Below, piece after piece: positions 28,986 through 41,069 of a DNA stretch of 64,000 nt. Every line of letters starts with the position of its first letter. The first letter of the stretch is position 1. The notes beneath the pieces are model-generated. The model saw only the letters and a list, made by a program, of their open reading frames with translations, was not told the DNA's origin and searched no databases. The stretch is from NCBI RefSeq assembly GCF_963678635.1, contig NC_087068.1, positions 15,813,872-15,877,871 on the forward strand, given 5' to 3'. The translations under genes were made by a program, and so were the position numbers. The DNA is from Symsagittifera roscoffensis (lineage: Eukaryota; Xenacoelomorpha; Acoela; Convolutidae).

Positions 28986-31647
28986 CAGAGTGAAGGATGG
29001 GAACTAATGCTTCAAATGTTAGCTGCCTTCAATCTAATTGAGCTTTGCTAATCACTGCTTCAGTCTATTTATGCTTAACTTGATTAGCAGTAAATTGCTG
29101 CTGTTTTGTCTGCAACACGAAACTTACTTTTCAGCAAAGAAAAAAAATAAAAATTTCAATCCATGACAGCTGGAATAGCAAATGAAAGAAAAAGACATGA
29201 AGTATCAACGAAATTCGTACATTTTTTTGTGGAACCTGATTGCCCATAAAATGGGCTATTGCAACAGGGTTACTAATGCGCTTCCAATTTTTTTTAAGGC
29301 AAAGCAAAAAATGAACGTAAACATAAGCATTGGAATTGGGTGCCAGCAAAATGATAGATATAGTGAAAAATTTCAAATGCTCTATGAATATGTTGTAATT
29401 ATAAATTGATTTTTATCTAGCTACGTTAATTAGACTTTCGGTACATTCATTGGCAGGTTCCAACAGAAATTGTCTATTAAAAAAAATTTAAAATAAGAAG
29501 AAAATAGAAGTCATTTTTAGTTAGAAAAAAATAGTCCCCATTTTCAATTTAATAGCAACGTAATTTTTTAAAGAAAAGTGACGATTTACTCAAGGACCTT
29601 TAAGAGACTTTTTAAACTTAACCACATACTTTCATTGAAACGGGAGACATTTAAGATTTAAATAATTAATATCAAATATGGTTTAAAAGCGCACGGGAAA
29701 ATCGACTATTTACCGCAAAAACGCCGTTTTATCAAAATTAACGAACTAAAATTAAATCCAAAAAATTAAAATTTCAGTTTTGAAATAATTTTTCTTGACT
29801 GTTCGTTGTTTCTCCTCGTTTTTGAGAGTTTGAAGATATTTTAATGAAAACTTTGCGTTACCTGAACATGCTGCAGAAATATGGTTTGAGTGATTATTTT
29901 ACGAACTTTTTGAAAGCATAAAATGAAATTTCCATAGATTATCAAATTGCTTTTTTTTCCAGTGAAGCAATTCCTACCTTTTGCATCAAATTGTGATACT
30001 TTTTGTAAATTTAACCTTAGAAATACATCTACCTTTTTAACCCATGTTGTTCAAAGACAGTTGTTCTTTTACAAACTCTTTTGAACAATTTCAAGTGCGG
30101 CAAAATTTTTCATGCACAAAAATACTTTAAAAATTTTTTTTTTCATCAATTTTTTTTGAGATGTTTTCAAATTACTTTATTCAACTGCTGCTCAATAGAA
30201 GGACCACAAAGTATGAGATAACAGCCTTTAAATTTTCTGGGAAGTGATTCACAGAAAAAATACATTTTTGATGACTTTGAATCAAGTTTTTTAGTTTTAC
30301 AGCACAATTGTAATTAAGTTCTAATTTAAACATCGAAACTTATGCAGAGTCGAAGAATTTTCACGAGCTCTAAGGACAGTTACTACTGACTCGGAAAATT
30401 CTAACTGCTAATTTAAATACCCTACGATTGAATGAAATAATCTGACACAATCAGAAATCGCGCAATAACTGACAGATTGATGCCAAATGCCACGGTTGTT
30501 TAGCTGACTATTATCACGTCTGCTAGCAAAAAAAGCTAAAATTATTCAGATTATCCCGTTTAAAATACGTGTAAGCATCTCTTTGCCATATTTTCTGCGA
30601 ATAAACTGTCTGCCATTTGAGTGAAAAAAAATAGCGAAGTATTATTCTACATTTTTCTTAAAAAAATCATAAAAAGGTACAAAAAGAATCCAAATTATTG
30701 TTCTTTTAGCTCATTTTAGTAAAAGGCAAAAAATCTGCATTGCTACTGAAACTTTGTTAAAAGGAAAGCATACGGTTTTAATCTGTTTATGATTTTTTCG
30801 GCTGCTGTTAGAGAAATTTTGGGCATTTGTGCATGAAATGTTTTTCTTTTGTCTGACTTTCGAAAAGATGGAATTCTAATTCTTGGTGTGATTTTTTCAA
30901 ACTTCGACTTTTCAACAATTTATTGCAGTGGATAATTGTTCGATACCTTTAATAAATCATTGCTTATATGAGATGTGTCACCGTCAACTGTTTTTCTTGC
31001 AGTTGTGCGAATAAAAAATGGGAAATGTATTTATTCTGCGCCAATTTTTCGTTCAAGTTTTATGGGTTGAGAGCAGTCAAATTGTGATACTTTATTTGCG
31101 CAAGAAGTCTTATTTTCTGCTAACGCGTAGCGCAGTTGAGCTGATTCGGCTGAAATCATTCCAGATTGAATTAAGACGAGCTATTGCGTCCAAATATTGC
31201 GTTAAGATGCAAAACTTTTCATTTTGTACTTGGCATATCGTTTGGATTTATTTCCACTTTTATCAAGTTCAAGATTTTTTTGCAAAAAATTGCATCAGAC
31301 ACAAAAGCAGTCGGAACATTCGGGCTTCGCAATAATCTGCAGTCTTTTATGCTATTACAAACGTGATTTTGTCAAGAGTGAATTATGCTTACCTACGCTT
31401 GTATTGAATTATTTTCCACAACTTTTATCTATCACTCACCCAAAGCAACACATTCTGAGCTACGGTTCTTGATGCATAGCAGCCACTTCCAATATATTTC
31501 AATGACTTTTTTCAAAAAAATTCTAATGAGAATAGACTTCGTCGATGAGAAAATACAACTTCAGAAATTTTATTGATATATTTAAAAGCAACATGAGAAC
31601 TAAAGGTTATAATTTAGTATTTAATTCAAAATTTAAATCTGACTTAC

Positions 31648-31668
31648 CTGATGGGATCAACAGGCGCA
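31648..31668 (-). other. Possible 21-nt microexon
   Basis: On the minus strand a strong acceptor (CGATTTGTTTTAG) and a strong donor (CATCAG|GTAAGTC) bracket exactly 21 nt, which keeps frame. It lies 850 bp downstream of the last hnRNP exon. No gene to which it belongs was found. Confidence 0.25.
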
Positions 31669-32513
31669 CTAAAACAAATCGCATCGTGAGTGTGAGGGCG
31701 GGTTAAAAATTTGAACATAAAAAACCATGTGACTTAAAAAACTTCAAAATCCCTCTTCACAAAAAGACATTTATAATTGGTTACATTTCACAAATTTAGC
31801 AAGGAAAGTGGTCTGTATTAAAAACTTTGCATTTTTTCAAATTAGAAACTGACCCATTGAGCAAAATTGATAATGTTTTCATGTTTCTAGGGTGTCTATC
31901 ATTATAGACTTTTAGAAAATCACTGGTGAAAACAATAAGCTACAAAAAGAATCAGGATGCGATTTTTCGCCAAGTAATTGATCCTCATTGAGATAAGATT
32001 CTGAATAATAAAACAAAAGATTCATTAACTTATGTCGAGACCAGTTCAAAAGTGAGCAGAGGTTGGTTGCACTACACTCCAGGAATCTTCGCGGACAGAC
32101 GGCCAACATTTTCGTATATCGTTGTTTCCAATCCCATGACATTTCCCGAAAGCGAAAGTTCAGACCCAAACAATATATCGATTTAATCGGGCATTAATAT
32201 TGGAAAAACCAAAACCACAAGCAGCGTGGTTACTACGAAAGAGAACGTCGCTCAAGAGGAAGTTATTACAAAACTGACCTCTAAATTTCTTTTTATAATT
32301 GATTGACAAATTTTTTTGAAACAAATCCTCGGCACTGCGTGTTCTCTCAAGTAGTAACCCCTCGACTAATAAATGGTTTTGATTTGAGATTAGAGCCCAG
32401 ATCCATAAAATCTCGATCGAAAATCATCGTTACTCGTGGAACATTAGAACCAATCAAAGCAAGTTAATCTCTCAGCAACTAAGATATCAATCGCTCATCC
32501 AGCCTATCAGAAT

Positions 32514-32671
32514 TTAGAAGTTCCACCAAAGACTGCTCTGATTGGCCGATTCTTCCGCGGCTGCTTTCGCTTTGTCAGTGGTCGCTTCAGTTTGACTGTT
32601 GCTGCTTTTTGCCACAGTTGGCTCTGAGACGGAGCCTATTGGCACTCCGGGCATAGCACAAGGTATTGAGT
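32514..32671 (-). CDS. SYNCRIP: hnRNP exon 8 (last exon of the long form)
   Basis: The acceptor is GCTTTTATTAG|ACTCAA and the frame ends in TAA at 32516-32514 with the peptide end SLWWNF. Phase fits exon 7. Rich in A, S, T and E. Confidence 0.6.
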
Positions 32672-35600
32672 CTAATAAAAGCGAAAATTTAACATTTGAC
32701 CACAAAGCTATTTCAATAGGCTCCCCGACTAAAAATTCACTAACCAATGAGTTGCAACTGAAATTTTGATTTTGCTATTTAAAAATGTGGCCAAAATCAC
32801 CATTTTCCGACCAACTAAACTGAATTAAATTTAGGCAGATTAATGATTCATTTGTTCGGACTGTTTCCATTGAATCTCATTGAAAATCTAGAAAGAGCTC
32901 CTGTAAGTTTGTGTGATCAAATGCTAATCTGAATTTTAAAGAGTTAAATGTAATAAAAACATATCATCTGAGAAGTTTTGCTCGTTGCTTTCTAGAAGCA
33001 GTCTTGATTCAATAGGTCGATGCGTTTATTCATAGCTCAGTGTAACGACCTTGAGAAATGAGTGGGTTTGAGCTGAGGTCTTGCATTTGGGAATCAGCTG
33101 CTGATGAGGCTCTGCTTAAATTAGTAGTTGCAAGGGCTGGCTGATCGGAGGTCTCGTTGCCACTGCTTTTCACAAAGGAATCGGAGTAGGAGTTAGGGGC
33201 ATTGTTACTGCTGCCAAGGGATGTTCCTTATTAGACAAATAAATTCTGATTCGATAACCACTTACTTCTTAGTGACAAACAGTCAATTTCAAAAAATCTT
33301 GCATCAATTTGTGCTTCATATTTCTAATTTGCAACACCAATGACAAATAATTATATTGTTTTCCTGTTTTAAATATTCAAGCCAACTCTTGTCATATGCG
33401 GTGAACCTTAGTCAATCTTGTTAATATATGCATCGGATTTCATTGTGAGAAATCGGTACGTAATAAAGTCACAGGTCAGAACAATACAAAAAAATTACCT
33501 ACACCTTATTATTTATATTAATAAGGAACATCCCTGTTATACGATTCTGGTACGTTTGTAACCACTGCCTCTCCACTCGCCGGCAAGTTCGCTGGAGATG
33601 GCGTGGCCGTGCTTCCGTATCCGGTCAGCGGCGGGTAATTATTATAATTAGCCGGAGGAGCTCCGCCCGACGCTTGGTTCATATACGCATCATAGTGTGC
33701 TCTGTACTGTGCGTCATAGTAGCCCCGATTATACGCGTCGTACGACTGGGCACCGCCGTTCTGGTTACTCGAGTTACTAGTATAACTATTTTGGCCGAGA
33801 GGTTGACTGTTTCCGCCTGATACTCTATTTCCATATGCCCCTCCTTCCCCGGTCCCACTACGTCTTCCGTATCCTCCTCCCCCACCCATTCCCCTCATGC
33901 CCATTCCTCCTCCTCCCCCATATCCGTTGCCCATCCCTCCCCCGCTGCCTCCGCTCATGTTATTCAAGGCATCTTTCTCAGCAGTGCGTTCTTTGATGAT
34001 TTGCACCATTCGTTTTGATACTTCTACAATGAATAACAAGTTTTGAGGTTGGTTAGCAAAACATAGATGTCGTAAAATTATACCAAAGGTGGGACCCTTT
34101 GGAAAAATTTGGCACTCAGAATTAAGGGGGGATCGCCCCCCCCATCGGCACGCTACTGATCACGACATACATTGAAGTCTTCGCTACGAATGCCGACTTT
34201 TAAAAATGGGCCAGAGAAGCTTACCCGGACAAAAACATTGCCCTCGTGAAAACCACAAAAAACTCAAAAATACACTTCACTCTTTACTCTTAATACGAAG
34301 CCTTATAAATTACTCACAATAGCTTAATTTAGATAAAAGTACGTGCTGCGGTACCCAAGACAATTGGCAGACATGGCAGTATTATTCAGTCAAGGCAGAA
34401 TTCAAGGCTTTTTAAGTGTAATAGAAAAAATCGACATGTGCAAATGGACTGACCTGGGATGGGAGTGTGTATTCTGCACTCATAGCCACCCCTCTTCTTC
34501 TCGCCCTCTATGGCCACGTTACAACTCTCTCTATCCATGAACTCCACAAAGGCATAGTGCTGCTGCTTGAACACCTTGTTGATCGCACCTACACAACAAA
34601 ACACACTTTGACCATCTCTCCTCTGCTACTTTCCAAAATTACGTAAATAACAAAACATTCATACCATCTCCCCCTATCGTAAAATGAATCATGCTAACTT
34701 CTACCTGTACTACTGGCGCGGAAATATCAATTCAATAACTTTAAATAGCTTCACTCTCTAAGCATGTAAACAAATTGCTTAAAGATGCTTATGATGGGTA
34801 ATACAACCAGCGATACTTCTGGGAGTCTCCTCCCTTTAAAAAGCGAGTCTGACACGGGTTCGATACCATTACTTTATGGCCAATACTTGTTTGCTGCATA
34901 CCATATCCCTGGAATGTGGCGTACATCTCTCCCTCTGTGGTGTCCTGTCCGAGGTTCTTCACCAGAATAGTCCTCGACTGCTCCTTGGCCTCCTCGTCCG
35001 GGTTGTCCAGCGGGACTGCCCACTCCACCACGAACTTACTGTACCTGCCCCACGTGCGAATACATACACGCCCTGCTTGTAGTCGCTTCCTGTGAAAAAG
35101 CTTTTTTCATCTTTCCATAGCTAGACAAAATCATAGGCAAGTGGATTCTTTTTAGTAGCTTTAGATACTTTGAATGTTTTGCATTGTAAAATGTTTTGTA
35201 ACGTAAAATGTTTTTCATGAATGTTTTTCAATATATAAACCGATCAAATTGGTTCTAAAAGGAACCAAATGTCCACTTTTGATGAATCAACACTTCAAAC
35301 AGCACATAGTTTCAAAGTAATTAGTATTTAAATGAACTACGCCAAAATTTAAGATTATCAAAACTTATGGGTGACTGAAACTTACATTAAAAAACAGCGA
35401 CATGCATTTTGAATAAATCTAACCTAGCTACAGCTGCATCAAAGTACGTCTTGAAGTCAAGAAACGCGAACCCTCTATTCTGCATACCATCATCACCTCC
35501 CAGCACCTCAACGTCCGAGAGATTATGCACTTCGTCATGGAACGCCGAGAAGATTTCTTCACGCGACTTATTCCTTGGAATTCCGCCTACAAACAGTCGT

Positions 35601-38600
35601 GTAAACTGCACCGAGTACTTCACAAATATTCTGCATCTCTGTCTTATATAAGAACCATTGAGTCTGCTGATAGCTTTCTTCGCGTCATCTTTTGTACACA
35701 TGCATACAAAACAGAACCCTTTGTTTAAATTTGTTTCTTTGTCTATCAAAATTTTAACTTCGTAAATTTTTCCGATCTGCTCGAAAATTGGAATGACTTC
35801 GTCTTCCCAACAATCAGTTGGAATTTTTCCCACAAATAACTCATGTCCGCTTGCCGGGGGGTCTCCGACCCAGTCTGGGGGAGGTCCATATTTTCTGATC
35901 ACGTGGTTATGCTCGTAATTGTAACCAGTCCTCAGTAAAATCTCATTCATTTTTGACATATCAGGTCCGGTTCTATAACCTGGTCCAGAGTATGCCGGAA
36001 CGTTACTACTATTGTAACCCAACCCATTGTAGCTTTTAGCACCTGCGTCCCCACCCGCATTTGTAGGTGTGGCCGAGCTTCCCCACCCGTAACTTGCAGT
36101 GTAGCTTCCGTAATAGTTATAACCCGGATACTGACCGGCTGGGTATTGGGTTGTACCAGGGTACTGACCAGTTTGACCTTGAGCCACACTTGTCATGTCT
36201 TGATAGGGATTCGGAGGGTAGTTGTATGAAGCAGCGGCGGCACTAGCAGCTATTGAATTCGGATCTGCTTGTTGCATCTGTTGTCCGACGCCATTTTGAA
36301 CAGTATTCATAACAGGCGCTGCTGATATTTGAGCTCCTTGTGGAGGCGGAATTTGCTGACTTTGGACATTTTGAGCTGGCAGTGGATTTTGGGTATTACT
36401 CTGAGCCCCGCCTTGGGCTAATTTTTGCATGGCCATATATGTATATGTCTGCGACTGAGCAATTCCAACAGTTGAGCTATTCTGGGCTACTTGTGACACA
36501 ATTTTCTGCGCTTCTGATTGGATGTTCGAAAGACCTGTCGACTGGCCCGATACGTTTTCAGCAACACCACTATGAATAAAACCACCTTGATGACTATTAA
36601 CAGCCTGTGGGTCTTGCCTGTATCCAATTAGCCTACTAACTCCATTAGCCGAACTTGAATTCTTAACAGGAAGAGCACTAATTCCTTTCATTTTAATCAG
36701 TTTCAGTCTAGCTTTGAAAAATACCAGTCTGTTTCTGATCTTACTCAAATCTGCACTTTTGAAACTTTCGACCAAAGCAGCCACTTTTTCGAAATCTAGT
36801 TCGGCCAACTCTAAAATCAGGTCATCTGGCAAAGGTTCTGTGAGATAGTTACATGTGAACAAAAGGTCAACTTTCTTTGCCGCATCTTCGTCCATTCCAA
36901 AACCCAACAGCAGGTCGAAATTCTCAGACATTTGCTGTTCCTCTTCGGGGAGAGGGGGCGGCAAAGGTGGTTGAAACCCGTTTTGACTTTGATTCTGAAA
37001 CTGCTTCGAAGCATTGCACTGAATAGTAATGGTCGTTTCAGTTTGCTGCGTTTCTTCGTTATATTTCGCATGTTGCGACAAAAAGTAATCATTATCAGGT
37101 AAATTTTCATTTGGTTTAGGCGGGTATGATGATATTGGTTGAGCATTCGGATCTGGTACTACTGGTTCCGATCCTACTACATTTTGCTGCGCTTCGGTAT
37201 TTTCCCTCTCAGAAATAGTTTTTTCATCTGCTACACTTTCATATGGAGTCGGTGCTGGTTTCTCGTACTTCAGATGTTGCCAGCTTCCTGTACCCGCGTG
37301 AACTATTTTGAAGGCCGGCTTCTCTGGTTCGCGCTCTCGCTGATGTTGACGGTTCCTATGATCTCGGTCCCGCTCTCTGTCTGTGCGAATCTTGTCAGAT
37401 TCACGCTGCGGACTTCGATCTCTTGATTTCTTAGTCTCTTCTCTCCCTTCAAGCCTCGCTTGCCCAGTTGAACTTGATGATGTTGTTTTCTCTGTCTTAT
37501 CTGCAGATTTTTCAGCCACCGGCGGCTGGAAACTCGCATTGTTTTCAATGGGTTGGGGTTCAATGACACTAGGTGTACAATTTTCAGCTGTTGCACTCAC
37601 GTCTTGAACTGGAAAACAAAGTTTTTACATAGGTGACACGAAACTATATGCGTTCAGGCGCTAAAATAGTTTACTGCAGAAAATCGCGACGTCTTTTATA
37701 TTTACAAAAAATTTTCAAAGGATTCAAAGAGGTACATAGTAATTCTGCAAGTTTTTTATGATTCATAAAGCTTATTTGACAATATCAACCAAGGCGAAGA
37801 AACCATTTGAGAGAAAAAAGTTTTATTTTAAATACCAACGATTTGATTATGACAAGTGTAAAAATTTTAATTAAGAAAATTTATTGCTTTTTTGTGACTA
37901 AGATTACGACTGAAGATAAAATTTCTTTTTCAAACAAATGGTCCTAAAAGTGATGTTAAAAAAATTAACCATTCACAATTTAAATTTAAATTACCTACAC
38001 CATTGCAGCAAAACATTAAAAGGATGTTCAATAGTGAAAAAACTGCTGAAATATCAAGAAAAGTATGTGCTGAGGCATCGAAGCAGAGCAGAATTAAATC
38101 CACCTACGAAAAACCGTCACTTATAATTAGGAGCGGCAAAATTTTAGTTTGCAAAAGAACAGGTCCTGTCCGGATTCAAACCCTGGCCCTTTACTGTCCC
38201 AGCCATGGACGTTATCGAATCATGGATTATATCGAATCAATCAACAAAAAAAAACAAAGAAAGGGCGTTTAAAATAAAGACAAGACAAATTTTGAACGTG
38301 TTTGTATTTTAAAGGTCTTATGTCTTATCTTTAAGTCGCAGAGTTAATTTGCAGTATAAATGAGTCATTGGTTCTGTTGAACAAGTTGTTGACCAGAAAA
38401 AAAACCTATATTTCGATTTACACAGAGGCGAAGCTGTGCTTCGCAAACACTCGCTAGAACACGAGCAAAAAGCATAAACAAGAAAAAGTAGAAATAAGCC
38501 TCGAATTAGCAAAATCTCGGCTACGCGTCAGATTCGAATCTGCGACCTTGCATTTTAGAGTCTCACGCACTAACCACACAGCCACAGATGCTTAAATTCA

Positions 38601-41069
38601 CAAAAAAACTAGCCAATAATAACGAAGCTACATGTGCTAATAAATTACCAATTCGATGTTGCAAATGGGGCACCAAATACAAAAAGACACAATTTCGCAT
38701 GTATTAAATTGGAAAGCATAAACATAAATTATGTATGAATTATGCATTTCAAAAAAATTGCGAGATACATTCAGTTGGAAGATTTCTGAAATCGAGCTTT
38801 TTATCATTGAAATGCTGTTAGAAACGAATAACTTTTTTCGGTTCATTTGATGAATTAACAATGCATCAACTGTGTTGACTTTTTACAAATCAAATGTTAA
38901 AGCACATGACATTTTACTGCTACAGATGCCTGCCGTTCAAAATTTACCGCTAAAAGTAGAACTTTTAAATGCGCCTTAGGTTCAAAATCATTATTAAATT
39001 AGCCCTTGAATGTACGCATCATATAAAAAATCGAAGTTGGTAGACTTACTAACCACAGAAGAAACTTCATTATAGTATAAAAATGGAAGTTGGTAAATTT
39101 ACTAACCACAGAAGAAACTTCAATTATAATATAAACTGTTTAAATCGAAAATTGAAAACCCCAAGCTTTGGGAAAAAACTGCTTGAAAAACGTACCACTT
39201 CGCATATACAAGCAAAAATATGGCCAATAACGCTACTCGGAAAAACTGAATGAGTAAAACTTCGAGTCTACGCATTAATTAAGTGGCGCACGCCAATTAT
39301 GACGCATTAGCAGTACCAGACAACTTGAAAAAAAATTACCAACTAACATGCCTCAATTTATAGAGCAGTCTCTGTTGAGCAGTAATAACATGAAAACATT
39401 AAATGTAATAACAATCAAATGATTTTTTTAAATTTGAGAATTTTTGTGAAAACCATCCCCCCACACGCCATATAAAGCACAAAATGATAAATTTTGCTCC
39501 AAGTAACAAATAATTTATGGAAAATAAGCTTTCTTCACCCAATTTGGAATGATTTCTATGACGGATTAAATCTCCGCTTACGCGTTAACAGCGCGAAATA
39601 TATTCCGCGTTAATTGTCCCAAATTGGCCAAAAGGGCAAATTTTCAACACCCATAGCTTTACGAAAAATTATCACAGGTGAAATATCTTTCCAAATTTAA
39701 GCTCAGGACAACAATACTTTTTGAATGATTTTTTAAAAAATCCCGTCAAAAATGGCTAGTTAAAAAGTCGAAAATTGTCTGAAGAAAAAAACCACCCCGA
39801 TCACAAATATTACGTTACTTTCGTTACGAAAGTCGGAACAATAATAGTCTGTGTTAATATCCTTAGCATTGGCTGTACTTAATAGCTGATTATTGATCAA
39901 AATGAACACACTTAATCGCAACAATATTTGCGACTTAGTTTGGAAAAAAAAGATAGTTCATAATATAACACAAGCTTTGCTTGTGTAAAAATTACAAAAA
40001 GTACTACTTCAAATGAGCTATGAGGTAATTAAAATTGAATTTTCAAGAAATTGAACATGTCAGCAGAAATTGTAAGAAAAGATGTTTAGAGGGAAAAATT
40101 CTATATCCCAATTACAATTCACTTGCTCTCGCAAGTGAAATTGTGGGCTAATAAAATTTGCCAAGTAATGTCAAGACATCCCGGCAACATAAAACGTCGG
40201 CTAGGCAACGAAAAATGCAAATTATAGATACACTCAATGTGTGAGTTTGAAATTTTAGACAGAATGTCTGACCTTGCTTCGCTGGCTCGTTATCTTCGCA
40301 CTTTTCTGCAGTTTCTTCTGTTTTCTTGGCCTTCTTTGAAGAAGATTTGGAAGAACTCTTCTCTCCTTTTTTCTTGCTCTTACTCTTACTCTGGTGTCTC
40401 TTCCGCTTCTTCCCTTTTTCTTCCTCTTTATCTTCTGATTGGTCAATTTCAAGCGCTTTTTGTTTCACGCCAACAGAGGAACCTAATAAATAAGACAACA
40501 AACTATTAGGATTGATCACGAAAAAACCGATGCTATATTCAAAACCATCGGTCTGTTAATTTAAATTTCATACGGTGAAAAATACAGTTGGGATGGGAGG
40601 GCAATATTAACAGAGCCCAAAAATGGACGGCAAAATGCAAGACAGGAAAACTTTTAGCTCAGTTGCAAAACCAAAAACTTGCTTTCAGAATGGCAACTTT
40701 TAAAACTCAAATTTCGTAATATATATTTATTCTAGCATGCACTCTGAACTAAAAAAAAGTACAATCTGAACTTGAAGCTTAATTGCAACACTATATAAAC
40801 TAATCAGCTTTTCTTACAGCCCTTCAAAAGCTGAGCTAATAATAGAATAGTTATTATTCAATTCGTTTACCTTTTTCGCTATAAATCGAGACTGCTTCAA
40901 TCTCCGTTTGGTGGATGGGTTCTGACTTTTCGTTAGCATCCAATTCTACAACTTCTGGGGGAATAACTTCCACGTCATCTTCCTTTTCCGTAGATATGTC
41001 GTCAGCGTTTTTGTTTTCTGGAATCTCATCAAGCGAAGTTACTGCAGATGACCTTGTGCTACGAACCAT
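32514..41069 (-). CDS. SYNCRIP: hnRNP Q/R (SYNCRIP)-type RNA-binding protein
   Basis: Eight exons keep phase: 41069-40871, 40482-40273, 37608-35424, 35089-34902, 34588-34454, 34023-33543, 33210-33050 and 32671-32514, giving 1,238 residues (vertebrate relatives are about 600). Order: an acidic N-terminus; a Lys/Ser-rich basic tract; an R/D/E region; the acidic NURR domain (about 363-444, ENFDLLLGFGMDED...); a Q/N/Y-rich insert of about 240 residues; RRM1 (from about 725; LFVGKI, NKGFCFV), RRM2 (LFVGGI, RGFAFLDF) and RRM3 (ILVKNL, HYAFVEF); and a Gly-rich RG tail. The TGY..RKYGPPP link before RRM1 is diagnostic of the family. Such proteins act in splicing, mRNA transport, translation and decay. 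The choice between Q and R paralogues is not possible. Confidence 0.9.
33050..33210 (-). CDS. SYNCRIP: hnRNP exon 7 (alternative C-terminus)
   Basis: The acceptor is CCCTTGGCAG|CAGTAA and the donor TCTCAAG|GTCGTT, phase 2 in and phase 1 out. Ser/Asn-rich. If the donor is not used, the frame ends in TGA at 33032-33030, directly overlapping an AATAAA signal, so this could also be a terminal exon. Confidence 0.6.
33518..34023 (-). CDS. SYNCRIP: hnRNP exon 6 (Gly-rich tail; contains the short-isoform stop)
   Basis: The acceptor is TTCATTGTAG|AAGTAT. The exon encodes a GGxGxGMRGMGG-type tail and a Y/Q/N-rich segment. Read through, it ends in TAA at 33518-33520 (1,140-residue isoform). Spliced at the weak donor GAATC|GTATAA (exon end 33543) it joins the next exon in phase. 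Confidence 0.85.
34454..34588 (-). CDS. SYNCRIP: hnRNP exon 5 (RRM3)
   Basis: The acceptor is TTGTGTAG|GTGCGA and the donor ATCCCAG|GTCAGT. VFKQQHYAFVEFMDRESCNVA is the RNP1 strand and helix of RRM3. Confidence 0.92.
34902..35089 (-). CDS. SYNCRIP: hnRNP exon 4 (end of RRM2, start of RRM3)
   Basis: The acceptor is TTTTTCACAG|GAAGCG and the donor GATATG|GTATGC. KRLQAGRVCIRTWGR and VEWAVPLDNPDEEAK match the RRM2 end and the VEWADP linker of the family. Confidence 0.92.
35424..37608 (-). CDS. SYNCRIP: hnRNP exon 3 (NURR, Q/N/Y-rich insert, RRM1, start of RRM2)
   Basis: The 2,185-nt exon opens after GTTTTCCAG|TTCAAG and ends at GCTAG|GTTAGA, phase 2. It holds the NURR domain, the prion-like insert, all of RRM1 and the first two thirds of RRM2. 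Confidence 0.92.
38390..38600 (-). repeat. SINE-like unit: hairpin plus tRNA-like head (antisense)
   Basis: On the minus strand a tRNA-like head (38590-38517; GTGGTTAGTGCG, then GATTCGAATC) is followed by a body ending at a perfect 7-bp hairpin GCGAAGC-TGT-GCTTCGC (38428-38444). The same arrangement occurs at 61.44-61.62 kb. The anticodon stem is disrupted, so it is not a functional tRNA. Confidence 0.6.
39027..39133 (+). repeat. 53-bp tandem repeat, two copies
   Basis: Each unit reads GAAGTTGGTA...TTACTAACC...GAAACTTC, so it contains inverted words (GAAGTT/AACTTC and GGTA.../TTACC-like) and could form a small stem-loop. Confidence 0.8.
39365..39840 (-). repeat. Dispersed repeat, copy B (inverted partner of 941-1400)
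   Basis: The reverse complement of this block matches 941-1400 through CCCCCCACACGCC, the CGCGTTAA patch and the terminal CTTTCGTTACGAAAG hairpin. The two copies lie 38 kb apart in opposite orientation. Confidence 0.7.
40273..40482 (-). CDS. SYNCRIP: hnRNP exon 2 (basic, NLS-like)
   Basis: The acceptor is ATTTATTAG|GTTCCT and the donor AGCAAG|GTCAGA, phase 1. KKRKRHQSKSKSKKK is a strong nuclear-localisation-like tract, followed by a Ser/Lys run and an acidic end. Confidence 0.72.
40871..41069 (-). CDS. SYNCRIP: hnRNP exon 1 (start, acidic N-terminus)
   Basis: The ATG is at 41069-41067 and the donor GAAAAAG|GTAAAC, phase 1. It encodes 66 mostly acidic residues. The link to the RRM exons rests on matching phase over two short hops, not on homology, so the start is less certain than the rest. 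Confidence 0.7.

Larger units (their letters stand above)
22434..32513. other. 10-kb interval without a recognised gene
   Basis: The interval lies between the TRPC start and the hnRNP 3' end. It contains a palindromic MITE, tRNA-like remnants, an hAT-like fragment, a three-copy tandem repeat (25.3-29.0 kb) and otherwise unstructured AT-rich DNA (29.0-31.6 kb). Weak coding hints are a 21-nt microexon-like segment (31648-31668) and open frames at 31912-32169; none is convincing. Confidence 0.55.
37609..40272. other. hnRNP intron 2 with repeats
   Basis: The 2.7-kb intron has no exon that I can support. It contains tRNA-like segments (about 38,157-38,225 and 38,517-38,590), hairpins at 38428-38444, 39968-39986 and 40115-40143, a two-copy 53-bp repeat (39027-39133) and repeat copy B (39365-39840). 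Confidence 0.6.

Noticed and set aside
31018-31335. 105-codon plus-strand frame
   Set aside because: AT-driven F/K/I-rich composition, no splice context, and its end overlaps a CGGAACATTCGGGCTTCGC repeat fragment also seen near 1413.
38517-38590. Functional tRNA gene
   Set aside because: A- and B-box-like words are present but the anticodon stem does not pair and the segment recurs within SINE-like units. The tRNA-like segments near 13.16, 23.4, 50.96, 60.2 and 61.55 kb were judged the same way.
40081-40140. Helitron 3' end (hairpin then CTRR)
   Set aside because: The hairpin is good but no CTRR terminus follows at the proper distance, and the same hairpin occurs with different downstream text at 27.7 and 48.6 kb.
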